A DNA stretch of 45,015 bases from the NCBI RefSeq assembly GCF_030682845.1, contig NZ_JAUXNK010000109.1:1-45015 (forward strand), read 5' to 3'. The stretch comes from Methanolobus sp. Its GTDB lineage: Archaea; Halobacteriota; Methanosarcinia; Methanosarcinales; Methanosarcinaceae. Both the position numbers and the translations under genes were made by a program. The notes under the pieces were generated by a model. It did not search any database. It was not told the origin of the DNA and saw only the letters and a list, made by a program, of their open reading frames with translations. Positions 28,992 to 36,474 of this stretch are shown here, in pieces (within the stretch, counting starts at the first letter, position 1; each line of letters begins with the position of its first letter).

Positions 28992-29561
28992 TTACTTCCT
29001 TCCTTGCGCCGTTGATGCTGCTGGCGCCGTTGATGCTGCTGGCGCCGTTGTTCCTGGTTGAAAGCTAGAGTAATAATAACCCGCCGTTCCTAAACCACTT
29101 AACAATGACGCTCCTGCGCCAAGATATCCCGCAGTTCGCGCCGCCCTCCCGCGCATTCTTGCCATGCGCGCTTCCTGCTCCTGCGCTGACACTTGAGCCT
29201 GTATCTGAGCCTGTTCAACAGTCGAGGCATAACGAATAGCCAGAGCATCAAGTTCAGACTCAGTCATGCTTTCAGCGGCAACCAACAATGGCGTTCCTTC
29301 CATAGTTACCCCTGCTTTAGCCCAGCCAGCCCTTTGTGCGGCTAAGGTTTTTTCGGCTTCCCTTCGATGTCTTGCCTCCACTATTTCCTTTTGTCTTTTG
29401 GCAACATCCATCTGCTGCCTTGCCAGCTCTGCATTCTGTCGGGCTATGAGCGCATTATAAGCCTCCATTCTTGATTGCGCCTGTCCCTGAGCATATGCGC
29501 TATAACCTCCTATTGCTACCGCCGCAACTGTTGCTATTGCTGCTATGGCTAACCATGACAT
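28992..29561 (-). CDS. Small internal virion protein with N-terminal membrane helix, 189 aa
   Basis: An N-terminal hydrophobic helix (WLAIAAIATVAAVAIGGYSA) is followed by a long Ala/Gln/Glu/Arg coiled coil (residues about 28-140), a second hydrophobic patch (TAGYLGAGASLLSGLGTAGY) and a short APAAST repeat. This arrangement resembles T7 gp14-like internal virion proteins that insert in the outer membrane during ejection. Ribosome site AAAAGGAGAAAACATAAT before 29561. Confidence 0.75.
   Translation of the reverse strand: MSWLAIAAIATVAAVAIGGYSAYAQGQAQSRMEAYNALIARQNAELARQQMDVAKRQKEIVEARHRREAEKTLAAQRAGWAKAGVTMEGTPLLVAAESMTESELDALAIRYASTVEQAQIQAQVSAQEQEARMARMRGRAARTAGYLGAGASLLSGLGTAGYYYSSFQPGTTAPAASTAPAASTAQGRK
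29007..29055. repeat. 18-bp tandem repeat coding APAAST units
   Basis: GGCGCCGTTGATGCTGCT repeats about two and a half times near the 3' end of the small internal virion gene, giving APAASTAPAASTA. Unit changes keep the frame. It is probably a flexible, length-variable tail. Confidence 0.75.
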
Positions 29562-29579
29562 ATTATGTTTTCTCCTTTT

Positions 29580-31709
29580 TCACTGGACATCCAACTCTGG
29601 CATGATAGCAACTATAGTTGCCGGTAAAGGCTTGTCTATCATTACGACAACGTAACCTTCTTTGCTAAACCCCAGATTAAAATCAGCCTCCCAATCCCCC
29701 GAAAATAAGTCATCAAAAATCTTTTCCTTAAACACTCCTTCAGGAGAATTTGAATACTTAAATCTTTTAGTCTTGTAAAGCCTGAATACACATTGATTTA
29801 TCCGCTTAATTCTGCCTTGTGCCGTGCCTTTTGTATCGGGTCTTTCTATTCTCATGGTTTGAAGCATTGAATTATAAGACAACCCTGCATGAACTTTTGA
29901 AGCCGAAATAGTCGTTCCGTCAACTTTAAGCCCGATTGCGCCATTCACAACTTTGGTTGTATCAAATACCAAACCATTCGCCAGTCCTGTTACGAGCTTG
30001 CCTTCAAGATGGTCAAGACCGCTGATTGTGCTTGTAGGAACTCCATCATAAGACAAGCCGCTATCTACAAAAAAACAATCGTCAGAGTTTAATATAGTGC
30101 CTTCAAAAGGCTTCTCCATCATCTCTATGTATCTTTTAGTTGTCCCGCCAATTGTCCTGTTTACAACTGCCCATAATTCATCATGGCCTTTGCCGGTTGT
30201 GTTAGGAATGCAGGCAACGTTTTCAAACAAACCATCGGTTTCGTGCTTGTGCCAAGCAGTCATTCCTTCGAGTCTCTGGTATGTGAAACCCAACAAGTTG
30301 CCACTTGCCTTATTCACCCAAACACACGAATTAGGCTCTTCTTGATAAGCCATATTAAGAATGTCACTGTCAAACAAATGCCGTGTAAGCGTCGTCATAT
30401 CAGGAGCCACATAACTGTCGTTTTCAAGATTAAACGCAAATTCCCTGATTTTTCTCCTGTTTTTAGCGATGTATAAAGCAACGTTATCAATGGCAATCGC
30501 TTCGTGGTATGCTGAACCTTTATAAGATACCTCTCTTACTATTCGAACATTTAAAGGCGTTATTGCTTCATCAAGCTGAGAGGCAGAAGCTTTGTAAATA
30601 GCCCCTGCCGTGCCTATGCCCAGGACTTTCCCTGCTGACAACCATTGAATTTTATTTACTTGATTTGAGCCGATTGTATATTGAAGCGCATCGTCATCAT
30701 TGGTGCCAAACGATAGATTAAAAAAATCCCCTGACTTGGAAGCCCACAATGTCTGTAAATATGCGAGCCAGAGTCTTTCCTCGAAAAAAGTTATACATGC
30801 TGGATATTTGCCTGTGACCCATTCAGAAGGCTTGCCTGCCACATAAAATTCAATTTCCATGACATTGCCGCCTGTCTGAGCGGCATTAGTTTTGAGCAAC
30901 CGCCATCGCTGTTTTGCACCCACTGAAGCCCATCCAATCTCAACCCAACCCAAACCCTTGCCTGACAGGTTCCAGCCCGTATAAACCTTGACCCATGCTG
31001 TCCCTGTATAGTATTCAACATCAAAGACTGCATTAAGTTCTGCATCATTGATGTAAAGGACAATTTTTACCATCTCTACTGCGTTGCCGGTCCCTGCGTT
31101 AAGTTCCAACCATTCATTCGCAGGATCTGTGTTGTTGTCCCATCCTTTTGTGGAAACATTATCATCCACGCAATTGGCGGCATTAAAATTATCGAAACCC
31201 GCAACCCCGCCCGTAGTAAGTAAAGCGCTCGAAGGATGGTATCGTTTGATGAACGGAATGTCTGTTAAAGTCCAGCTTGTGTGCCCTGTGCGAGAAAGTT
31301 TGGCAGGCGCATGATTAGGATGAACTATAAAGAGTATGTCTGCTGATTGTGTAAATTCAAGTTTGGGTAATTCAGCTTCGGTATAAGTGGTGGCTATTTC
31401 ATAAGGCGCGCCGCCGGATTGTATCTGCCCCTGGTTCATGTAAAAACGGCAATAAAGGTCTCCAAATTCAATGATATATGTTTGTTCTGTAGAAAACTCG
31501 AAGGAAACTAACCGGCATTTCTTGTTGTGATATTTAGCGGGGACTATATAACGAAAACCAGGACGATTAAAGACAGGGCCCTGGATTGTCGGTATAAAAT
31601 TCGTAAGCGTCTTGCAAGCTTGATAATACTTGTCGAAGGAAATTTGTCCATCCAGTTGTGGGCTTAGTTCTCCGGCACGAAATCCCTCAAAGATCACGTG
31701 GCTTTTCAC
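29580..31709 (-). CDS. Tail tubular protein B-like / tail stabilisation protein, 709 aa
   Basis: The N-terminus (FRAGELSPQLDGQISFDKYY, FIPTIQGPVFNRPGFRYIVP) and segments such as LVSFEFSTEQTYIIEFGDLY are recognisable from podovirus tail-tube B / stabilisation proteins. The protein is beta-rich, with a WASKSGDFFNLSFG segment and IQWLSAGKVLGIGTAGAIYK later, as in the propeller region of that family. It forms the nozzle below the portal. GTG start at 31709 after AGGAACTTAAA overlaps the stop of the HNH gene. Confidence 0.8.
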   Translation of the reverse strand: MKSHVIFEGFRAGELSPQLDGQISFDKYYQACKTLTNFIPTIQGPVFNRPGFRYIVPAKYHNKKCRLVSFEFSTEQTYIIEFGDLYCRFYMNQGQIQSGGAPYEIATTYTEAELPKLEFTQSADILFIVHPNHAPAKLSRTGHTSWTLTDIPFIKRYHPSSALLTTGGVAGFDNFNAANCVDDNVSTKGWDNNTDPANEWLELNAGTGNAVEMVKIVLYINDAELNAVFDVEYYTGTAWVKVYTGWNLSGKGLGWVEIGWASVGAKQRWRLLKTNAAQTGGNVMEIEFYVAGKPSEWVTGKYPACITFFEERLWLAYLQTLWASKSGDFFNLSFGTNDDDALQYTIGSNQVNKIQWLSAGKVLGIGTAGAIYKASASQLDEAITPLNVRIVREVSYKGSAYHEAIAIDNVALYIAKNRRKIREFAFNLENDSYVAPDMTTLTRHLFDSDILNMAYQEEPNSCVWVNKASGNLLGFTYQRLEGMTAWHKHETDGLFENVACIPNTTGKGHDELWAVVNRTIGGTTKRYIEMMEKPFEGTILNSDDCFFVDSGLSYDGVPTSTISGLDHLEGKLVTGLANGLVFDTTKVVNGAIGLKVDGTTISASKVHAGLSYNSMLQTMRIERPDTKGTAQGRIKRINQCVFRLYKTKRFKYSNSPEGVFKEKIFDDLFSGDWEADFNLGFSKEGYVVVMIDKPLPATIVAIMPELDVQ

Positions 31710-31710
31710 T

Positions 31711-32379
31711 TTAAGTTCCTGCTATTTTTAATGATGGCTGAAATGGTTTAGTAATCTTTGCCCCTTTGCTAAGATTTTCTTCTTTTGTTAACGGCTGAAG
31801 GTTCTTTAATCTCCAGCACAACTTAAAGTCAAAATCTTCTGGTTTTTCAAAATTGAAAATTGATACTGGAATGACATGATCTATGTGCCAATATTTGCCC
31901 TGGTTTTCCCACGTCATTCCTGGTTTAAATAATTTTTCGAGATGCTCCATTAATTGTTTTAGAGTATATCCAACAAGTTCCTCCCAATGACGGCCCGCTT
32001 TTGCTCCCTTAAGAGAAGAACGGATACCGTTACTAACTCCGTCGCTCAGCCTGATTTTAGGGTTATCTTTTCTTCTCTCCCTCGAAAAATCTGCCTGATA
32101 GCCTTTTGTCTTACTAATTCCCCCTTTCCAGTTATAATGGTTCTCACCTTTAAGCTTCTCGCTCCTTTTTCTTTTGCTTTCGTCTGAATGCCTTCGCCCC
32201 ATATTGGCTGCGCCTATTTTTCTTTTAGTTTCCTCCGATTGTGGTTTACCGAATTGGGGATGGTTCTCACCTTTAAATATCTCACTCAATTTTCTTTTAG
32301 TTTCTTCTGAAAGCTTTCGTCCAATGTTGGCCGCGCTCAATTTTCTTTTAGTTTCTTCCGAGTGTGGTTTATTATGCAC
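31711..32379 (-). CDS. HNH endonuclease with NUMOD3 repeats, 222 aa
   Basis: Residues 1-85 contain four repeats of the [17 protein letters not shown] / [17 protein letters not shown] type, the NUMOD3 DNA-binding motif of homing endonucleases. The C-terminal half holds the nuclease: [15 protein letters not shown] and [16 protein letters not shown] provide the His, Asp and Asn pattern. The same C-terminal half occurs in the gene at 34608-35336 with a different N-terminus. It is inserted between tail genes; its GTG start overlaps the upstream stop region and its stop precedes the next start by one base. Confidence 0.85.
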   Translation of the reverse strand: MHNKPHSEETKRKLSAANIGRKLSEETKRKLSEIFKGENHPQFGKPQSEETKRKIGAANMGRRHSDESKRKRSEKLKGENHYNWKGGISKTKGYQADFSRERRKDNPKIRLSDGVSNGIRSSLKGAKAGRHWEELVGYTLKQLMEHLEKLFKPGMTWENQGKYWHIDHVIPVSIFNFEKPEDFDFKLCWRLKNLQPLTKEENLSKGAKITKPFQPSLKIAGT

Positions 32380-32584
32380 TCTTCTCTTTCTTAGCCATAG
32401 AAGGGAACATTTTGTCCATCTTTGATAACATCGCGACTTCCTGTTTTATAAAATCCTCAACATCTTTCATTCTTCCAAGGTCTTTCTTAACTTCTTCTGC
32501 TTCTCTGAGGCTTTTTACATCACTTTCTATCCGCCATTTTCTTTCCTGTTCCTTTTGTTCGGCTGTTTGCCTGATTTCATTCAT
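32372..32584 (-). CDS. Hypothetical coiled-coil protein, 70 aa
   Basis: Entirely helical and charged ([40 protein letters not shown]). The end [14 protein letters not shown] resembles the DEMFPSM segment at the N-terminus of the upstream gene and the DQMFPSMK end of the scaffold protein. Its start overlaps the upstream stop. It may be a small virion or assembly factor. Confidence 0.6.
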   Translation of the reverse strand: MNEIRQTAEQKEQERKWRIESDVKSLREAEEVKKDLGRMKDVEDFIKQEVAMLSKMDKMFPSMAKKEKSA

Positions 32585-32874
32585 CTTCCCGACTCCTCCT
32601 TTTTCACCGAGAAATATCTATTTCCTCTTTTGATTATTTTATAACCAAGTTTTTCTTCTTCCTCTACTGTCTTATCCCATGTTGGATGCTCCCGTCCCTT
32701 TAAAAGCAATCCCGTTTCAGGAATGCGACTTGGATAATGTCCAGTATCATTAGGCTTTATTCCGTATTTCTTTGCTGTTTCATAATCATAACCAATACCT
32801 TCAGGGTCAAATTCTTCAATCATTGAAGGGAACATTTCATCTAAATAATTTTTTCCTTTCGTCTTGTCTGCCAC
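32581..32874 (-). CDS. Conserved podovirus protein of the tail-tube region, 97 aa
   Basis: The core (YDYETAKKYGIKPNDTGHYP, then SRIPETGLLLKGREHPTWDK) is a conserved motif of small proteins encoded next to podovirus tail-tube genes. The family length is close to this one. GTG start at 32874 after AGGAAGATGAAAA. It may be a minor virion protein; no biochemical function is known to me. Confidence 0.75.
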   Translation of the reverse strand: MADKTKGKNYLDEMFPSMIEEFDPEGIGYDYETAKKYGIKPNDTGHYPSRIPETGLLLKGREHPTWDKTVEEEEKLGYKIIKRGNRYFSVKKEESGR

Positions 32875-32877
32875 TTT

Positions 32878-33696
32878 TCATCTTCCTGCTTGCTGCCAAC
32901 TCGTATCGGCAAAGCTTTCATCTGGATTGCCTCTATGTATGTTTGTCGAAAATGACTCTAACATCATAATATTAAATTCATTCAAAAGGTCGTCATGCAG
33001 CGATTTGTCTCTGGCAATAGCGATAGCTAACTCTGCGGCAAGTTTTAGGACAAGACATGATATGAAAAGGCTTGAAAAAAGCGCTGCATCCCTGATTTGT
33101 TTTATATACTGAACAAATATCTGGCCATTGCCATCAATCTCGTTCGTAACGATAAATTTCCCTTCTGAATCCCATGTGGATTGTTTGTATATCGTCGTTT
33201 CGTTTACTGCGACGACTGAAAGGCAATCCGACGGCATAGCATACTTAAAATTGTATATATAGGCCGGACGGGCATATAATTTAAGCTTTGCATTGTTTAC
33301 CAACGTTTCAGCAACAACTTCTTCATGTTCCTCAAGAGTAAGGGCGCCAGCGGCAACGGATTTAATGTCGTAACTATTGTTATTGCTTTTCGAATCTTGA
33401 ACCACCACTATATCGCCCGATTCAAAGCCCGCTGTTACAAAACCATTACCGCTGTCCGTTATTGTATCGGGATTGGCATTATTGAAGGTTATGGTTCTAT
33501 CTGAACAGTTAAGCAATCCTGCGGCTTTAAGCCTCGTTCTCTTCAAGGCAAATTTCCAGGGGTGAAGAACTAAAAGTTCATCCCGAACCTGCTCGTATAA
33601 AACAGGAAGATTGACATCCTCTTTCTCCGCAATGTTTTCGACCCTTGCTGACCCGATTCTAGATAACGATAAGTTACAAATGTCCACAACTGTCAT
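32878..33696 (-). CDS. Tail tubular protein A-like protein, 272 aa
   Basis: The start TVVDICNLSLSRIGSARVEN is the hallmark opening of podovirus tail-tube A (gp11-like) proteins. The helix VLYEQVRDELLVLHPWKFAL and the later strand/helix core with VQYIKQIRDAALFSSLFISC and LKLAAELAIAIARDKSLHDD agree. It attaches to the portal and forms the adaptor ring. An extra beta insertion (about 70-140) with DTITDSGNGFVTAGFESGDI is present. The palindrome array lies directly upstream. Confidence 0.8.
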   Translation of the reverse strand: MTVVDICNLSLSRIGSARVENIAEKEDVNLPVLYEQVRDELLVLHPWKFALKRTRLKAAGLLNCSDRTITFNNANPDTITDSGNGFVTAGFESGDIVVVQDSKSNNNSYDIKSVAAGALTLEEHEEVVAETLVNNAKLKLYARPAYIYNFKYAMPSDCLSVVAVNETTIYKQSTWDSEGKFIVTNEIDGNGQIFVQYIKQIRDAALFSSLFISCLVLKLAAELAIAIARDKSLHDDLLNEFNIMMLESFSTNIHRGNPDESFADTSWQQAGR

Positions 33697-33743
33697 GCGC
33701 TGTCTCTCTTGTGTTACTTTTTCCTAATTCGTGTTAAACTCAA

Positions 33744-33872
33744 CTACCGTTTTCGGTAGCGTCGACACACCCCTTTTCGGTAGCGTCGAATGGTTAAAAT
33801 CAAATTTAATGCTACCGTTTTCGGTAGTTGTTTGCCCTTTTTTTCGTCTTTTAATGCTACCGTTTTCGGTAG
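33744..33872. repeat. Array of CTACCG-TTTT-CGGTAG palindromes
   Basis: Perfect 16-bp inverted repeats lie at 33744-33759, 33812-33827 and 33857-33872. The last extends to 18 bp with outer G and C. A half-site TTTTCGGTAGC lies at 33774-33784. TTTTCGGTAGCGTCGA occurs twice (33750-33765 and 33774-33789). Copies three and four share the preceding TTTAATG or TTTTAATG context. The array fills the 196-base gap between the winged-helix gene and the tail-tube A gene. Confidence 0.9.
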
Positions 33873-33892
33873 CCCTTATATATATGCCATAT

Positions 33893-34210
33893 CTATCGTC
33901 TTTTATAAAGTTTCCAATTCTCTATGAGAGAGTAAATATTAGTTCTTCTATAAAGACCACCCTGTTGTTCTTTTTCTATAAAACCTAATTCCATCAATTG
34001 TCTGATCGCACACGAAAAAGTATTCGTTTTCATATATTCTCTTGCCTGCGAATACGGAAATTTCACGGTCGCTTGTTCTGATTTACAAGTCTGTGCTCTC
34101 AACAGCAAATAAGCTATTCTCGAAGCGTTAGTAAGTTTCTTAAAAGCGTCACTTCTTAACATCTCCTTTGTAATAAAAACAAAAGGTGGAAGCCTATTTC
34201 TTTTCTTCAT
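33893..34210 (-). CDS. Stand-alone winged-helix DNA-binding protein, 105 aa
   Basis: After a basic start, residues 12-60 give FVFITKEMLRSDAFKKLTNA and SRIAYLLLRAQTC. A wing-helix core follows (YSQAREYMKTNTFSCAIRQL, MELGFIEKEQQGGLYRRTNI), much like RepA/DnaD-type replication initiator winged helices. Start at 34210 after GAAGGAGGTAAAG. Its 3' end abuts an array of perfect palindromes that are plausible binding sites. It is an unusual cargo in a late operon and could be a repressor, an initiator or a mobile regulatory gene. Confidence 0.75.
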   Translation of the reverse strand: MKKRNRLPPFVFITKEMLRSDAFKKLTNASRIAYLLLRAQTCKSEQATVKFPYSQAREYMKTNTFSCAIRQLMELGFIEKEQQGGLYRRTNIYSLIENWKLYKRR

Positions 34211-34308
34211 CTTTACCTCCTTCTCAGGTAATTTAGATGAAAGGGGGGTTAATTGAGAAGGAATTAACCGATTACAGGGTGCGACCCCAACCCTTTCACC
34301 ACATAAGT

Positions 34309-34584
34309 TTATGTGCTATCTCTTCTTGCCAACTGGAGGGTATTCATTAACTTAGATTTTCCCCATCTTCTGTCAAATCCTTTTCCCATCGCCTCTAACT
34401 CCATTTGTAATTTTTCTATTTCGTTGGCCTCATTAACAGGTTCTACCTTGGAAATTTCAGCCATGTCTTTGAAGAATGGCCGGACTGAGAAGGGGATTTC
34501 TTCAATATCATCAACCGTAATTATTTGTCCTTCCTCGACAAGGCTCTCCCAGAAACACTTGTGGGTACATAACCAATTTTGCAT
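34309..34584 (-). CDS. Hypothetical protein, 91 aa
   Basis: ATG at 34584 follows AGAGGAGACAGGAAACT. It has an N-terminal Trp/Cys region (NWLCTHKCFWESLVEEGQII), a Pro-containing acidic middle (EEIPFSVRPFFKDMAEISKV) and a basic C-terminus (GKGFDRRWGKSKLMNTLQLA). No family is recognised. It lies between an HNH endonuclease gene and the winged-helix gene, so it may belong to the inserted cassette. Confidence 0.55.
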   Translation of the reverse strand: MQNWLCTHKCFWESLVEEGQIITVDDIEEIPFSVRPFFKDMAEISKVEPVNEANEIEKLQMELEAMGKGFDRRWGKSKLMNTLQLARRDST

Positions 34585-34607
34585 AGTTTCCTGTCTCCTC
34601 TCTTGCT

Positions 34608-35336
34608 TTAAATCGTCAATGAAGGTTGAAAGGGCTTCTCAAGTTTTTCGCCTTTCTTTGCATTCTCTTTAGGCCCCAACGGTTGTAAATTGTTCAATGA
34701 CCAACATATCCTGAAATCAATGTCATCTGGCCTCTCAAAATTAAAAGCTGCGATTGGAATTTTGTGATCTATTACCCAAACCGTTCCATAATTATCCCAG
34801 GTCATGCCTGGCTTAAACCTCTTTTCAAGATGCTTCTTCAATTGCTCGATTGTATATCCTACAAGTTCTTCCCAGTGTCGATTGTTCTTTGAAACTTTGA
34901 GAGAATTTCTGATATTACTTCTTATTGCATCGTTCAATCTGCCCCTAGGTGTACCTCTTCTTTTTAGAGATGCCCTTTTCCCTAATTCTTTTGCTCTCTC
35001 AGGATGATTTTTCCGCCATTGTTTTCCGACCTCTGTGCATCTTACCCGATGGATCTTATGCCATTCTCTGTTTTTTTCAGATAACCTCGCCCTTCCTTCG
35101 GGAGTGCTCTTTCTCTTTTCAATTGACCTTTTATAAGATTCTCGTGCTTTATCAGGATTTTTTCTTTTCCACTGTCTGACAATTTCTGCATGTTTTTTTG
35201 GATGATCCTTGCTCCATTTTTTGCTTCTTTCAATTTCGCATAATTTGCAAGTATTCCAATGACCATCTTTCTCGCGCTTATCTTTATAAAAGGCAATCAG
35301 TTCTTTTAATTCACCACACTTAGAACATTTTTTCAC
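34608..35336 (-). CDS. HNH endonuclease with zinc-finger and basic repeat N-terminus, 242 aa
   Basis: The N-terminus has CSKCGELKELIAFYKDK and CKLCEIERS, a Cys4 zinc finger, then repeated basic segments (WSKDHPKKHAEIVRQWKRKN, WRKNHPERAKELGKRASLKR). The C-terminal 100 residues (WVIDHKIPIAAFNFERPDD, LCW-like ICWSLNNLQPLGPKENA) match the nuclease of the gene at 31711-32379. Probably a free-standing homing endonuclease. GTG start at 35336, with a distant AAGGAATTAAG site. Confidence 0.85.
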   Translation of the reverse strand: MKKCSKCGELKELIAFYKDKREKDGHWNTCKLCEIERSKKWSKDHPKKHAEIVRQWKRKNPDKARESYKRSIEKRKSTPEGRARLSEKNREWHKIHRVRCTEVGKQWRKNHPERAKELGKRASLKRRGTPRGRLNDAIRSNIRNSLKVSKNNRHWEELVGYTIEQLKKHLEKRFKPGMTWDNYGTVWVIDHKIPIAAFNFERPDDIDFRICWSLNNLQPLGPKENAKKGEKLEKPFQPSLTI

Positions 35337-35344
35337 GACTAATC

Positions 35345-35950
35345 TTAATTCCTTATGGCAATTACTGCATACACCTCAGAAGCTGCATCAATAGCGCCAG
35401 CGGTAAAATTTCCAAAAGTGATGGCAACAGTATTCGCCGCAGACGCTCTCACATTCACTATGCCCAATCCTGCTGTATTGGTAGGTTTGTTGATAATCAA
35501 CTTATCGGTAGTCGCTAAACCAGTTACGGTAAATGTCTGTTCTGCTGTTGTATTTGCTGCCACAGAAGCAGGGTCAATAGTAGACGCATAAACAACGATT
35601 TTAGTAATCACGGTTCCCTCACCAAGAGCCAGAGACGTTCCGGTGGCTACACCTAATGCCGGTGTTGTCAAAATCGGACTGGTAAGTGTTTTATTAGTAA
35701 GGGTTTGAGAAGCCACTAAACCAACAAAGGTATCTGAAACATTTAGAATTGTCCATGTTCTATCTGCCGTTGGATCGGTTATCGCCAGGAAGGTCTGATG
35801 AGCATCATAGGTTGCCCCTTCAAATTCGATAGGTATGGCACCCCGAAAAACGGTTTTCTTTGTAAATGTCGTCACGTCATACATAACAGCTGCATATACA
35901 GCCGTAGTAAAGGCAATCAATATTACCATTGTTAGAAATATCTTTTTCAT
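35345..35950 (-). CDS. Fibre-like protein with signal peptide, 201 aa
   Basis: Residues 1-20 are a textbook secretion signal: two Lys, a hydrophobic core (IFLTMVILIAFTTAV) and a YA-A cleavage site. The mature part resembles phage fibre shafts (ASQTLTNKTLTSPILTTPAL, GVATGTSLALGEGTVITKIV) with a beta-rich end (ANTVAITFGNFTAGAIDAAS). A secreted virion-like protein is unusual, because tail proteins assemble in the cytosol. It may act in the periplasm or on the cell surface. Start at 35950 after AAAAGGAGAATAGAAA; it follows the cement protein after a terminator. Confidence 0.7.
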   Translation of the reverse strand: MKKIFLTMVILIAFTTAVYAAVMYDVTTFTKKTVFRGAIPIEFEGATYDAHQTFLAITDPTADRTWTILNVSDTFVGLVASQTLTNKTLTSPILTTPALGVATGTSLALGEGTVITKIVVYASTIDPASVAANTTAEQTFTVTGLATTDKLIINKPTNTAGLGIVNVRASAANTVAITFGNFTAGAIDAASEVYAVIAIRN

Positions 35951-35969
35951 TTTCTATTCTCCTTTTTTG

Positions 35970-35997
35970 TTAAAAAGGCGGGTTTTTATGCCCGCCT
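35970..35997 (-). terminator. Intrinsic terminator after the cement protein gene
   Basis: AGGCGGG (35976-35982 on the plus strand) pairs with CCCGCCT (35991-35997). On the minus strand the stem is followed by TTTTTA. It lies between the capsid cement gene and the signal-peptide protein gene, within the late region. Confidence 0.75.
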
Positions 35998-36004
35998 CTC
36001 TAAA

Positions 36005-36457
36005 TTACGCTCTATAAGGCGTTACGTCTTCGCTCATAGCACCGAAAACAAGCCCTGCATTGATTTTCCCTGCCGAACCTGTGTGATTGCCTGTGGTTGT
36101 GTAAACAATCCGCAGAACTCTCATGACATCAGGTTTAAGCGCGACATTTAACATGGTATAGCCCACAACCAGCGTCGCATTAGGAATAGCTGCCGCAACG
36201 CCTATCCCGGTCGGCTTGAAAGTTCCGCCGTCCGTAGCGCAATCGTGCAAAGCAACCGCAATGCCTGTTCCTGCCGTTGGTTGATCCGCTACTGAAACGA
36301 CAAGGTTAATCTTCCCACTTTCCGGCCCGAATTGCTTCAAGGCAACTCCTCTGTCGTCTGTCAACGCGCCCAGATCAATGTCGTTCTCTGAATTGACAGT
36401 TGTCGCATTGGCAACTATGCTTTGAGCATCCGAAAATACTAATTTCTTATCAATCAT
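36005..36457 (-). CDS. Bbp16-like capsid cement protein, 150 aa
   Basis: Starts at 36457 after AAAGGAGGTAAATAAC. The start MIDKKLVFSDAQSI, the segments DDRGVALKQFGPESGKINLV and ALHDCATDGGTFKPTGIGVA, and the late MRVLRIVYTTTGNHTGSAGK match the Bbp16 family of Bordetella phage BPP-1. In that phage it is the cement protein on the outer capsid surface. It directly follows the major capsid gene, the same order as in BPP-1. Confidence 0.85.
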   Translation of the reverse strand: MIDKKLVFSDAQSIVANATTVNSENDIDLGALTDDRGVALKQFGPESGKINLVVSVADQPTAGTGIAVALHDCATDGGTFKPTGIGVAAAIPNATLVVGYTMLNVALKPDVMRVLRIVYTTTGNHTGSAGKINAGLVFGAMSEDVTPYRA

Positions 36458-36474
36458 GTTATTTACCTCCTTTT

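Noticed and set aside
33744-33872. A CRISPR array
   Set aside because: The repeats are short perfect palindromes with unequal spacing of about 14 to 52 bases, there are only three full copies, and no cas gene is present.
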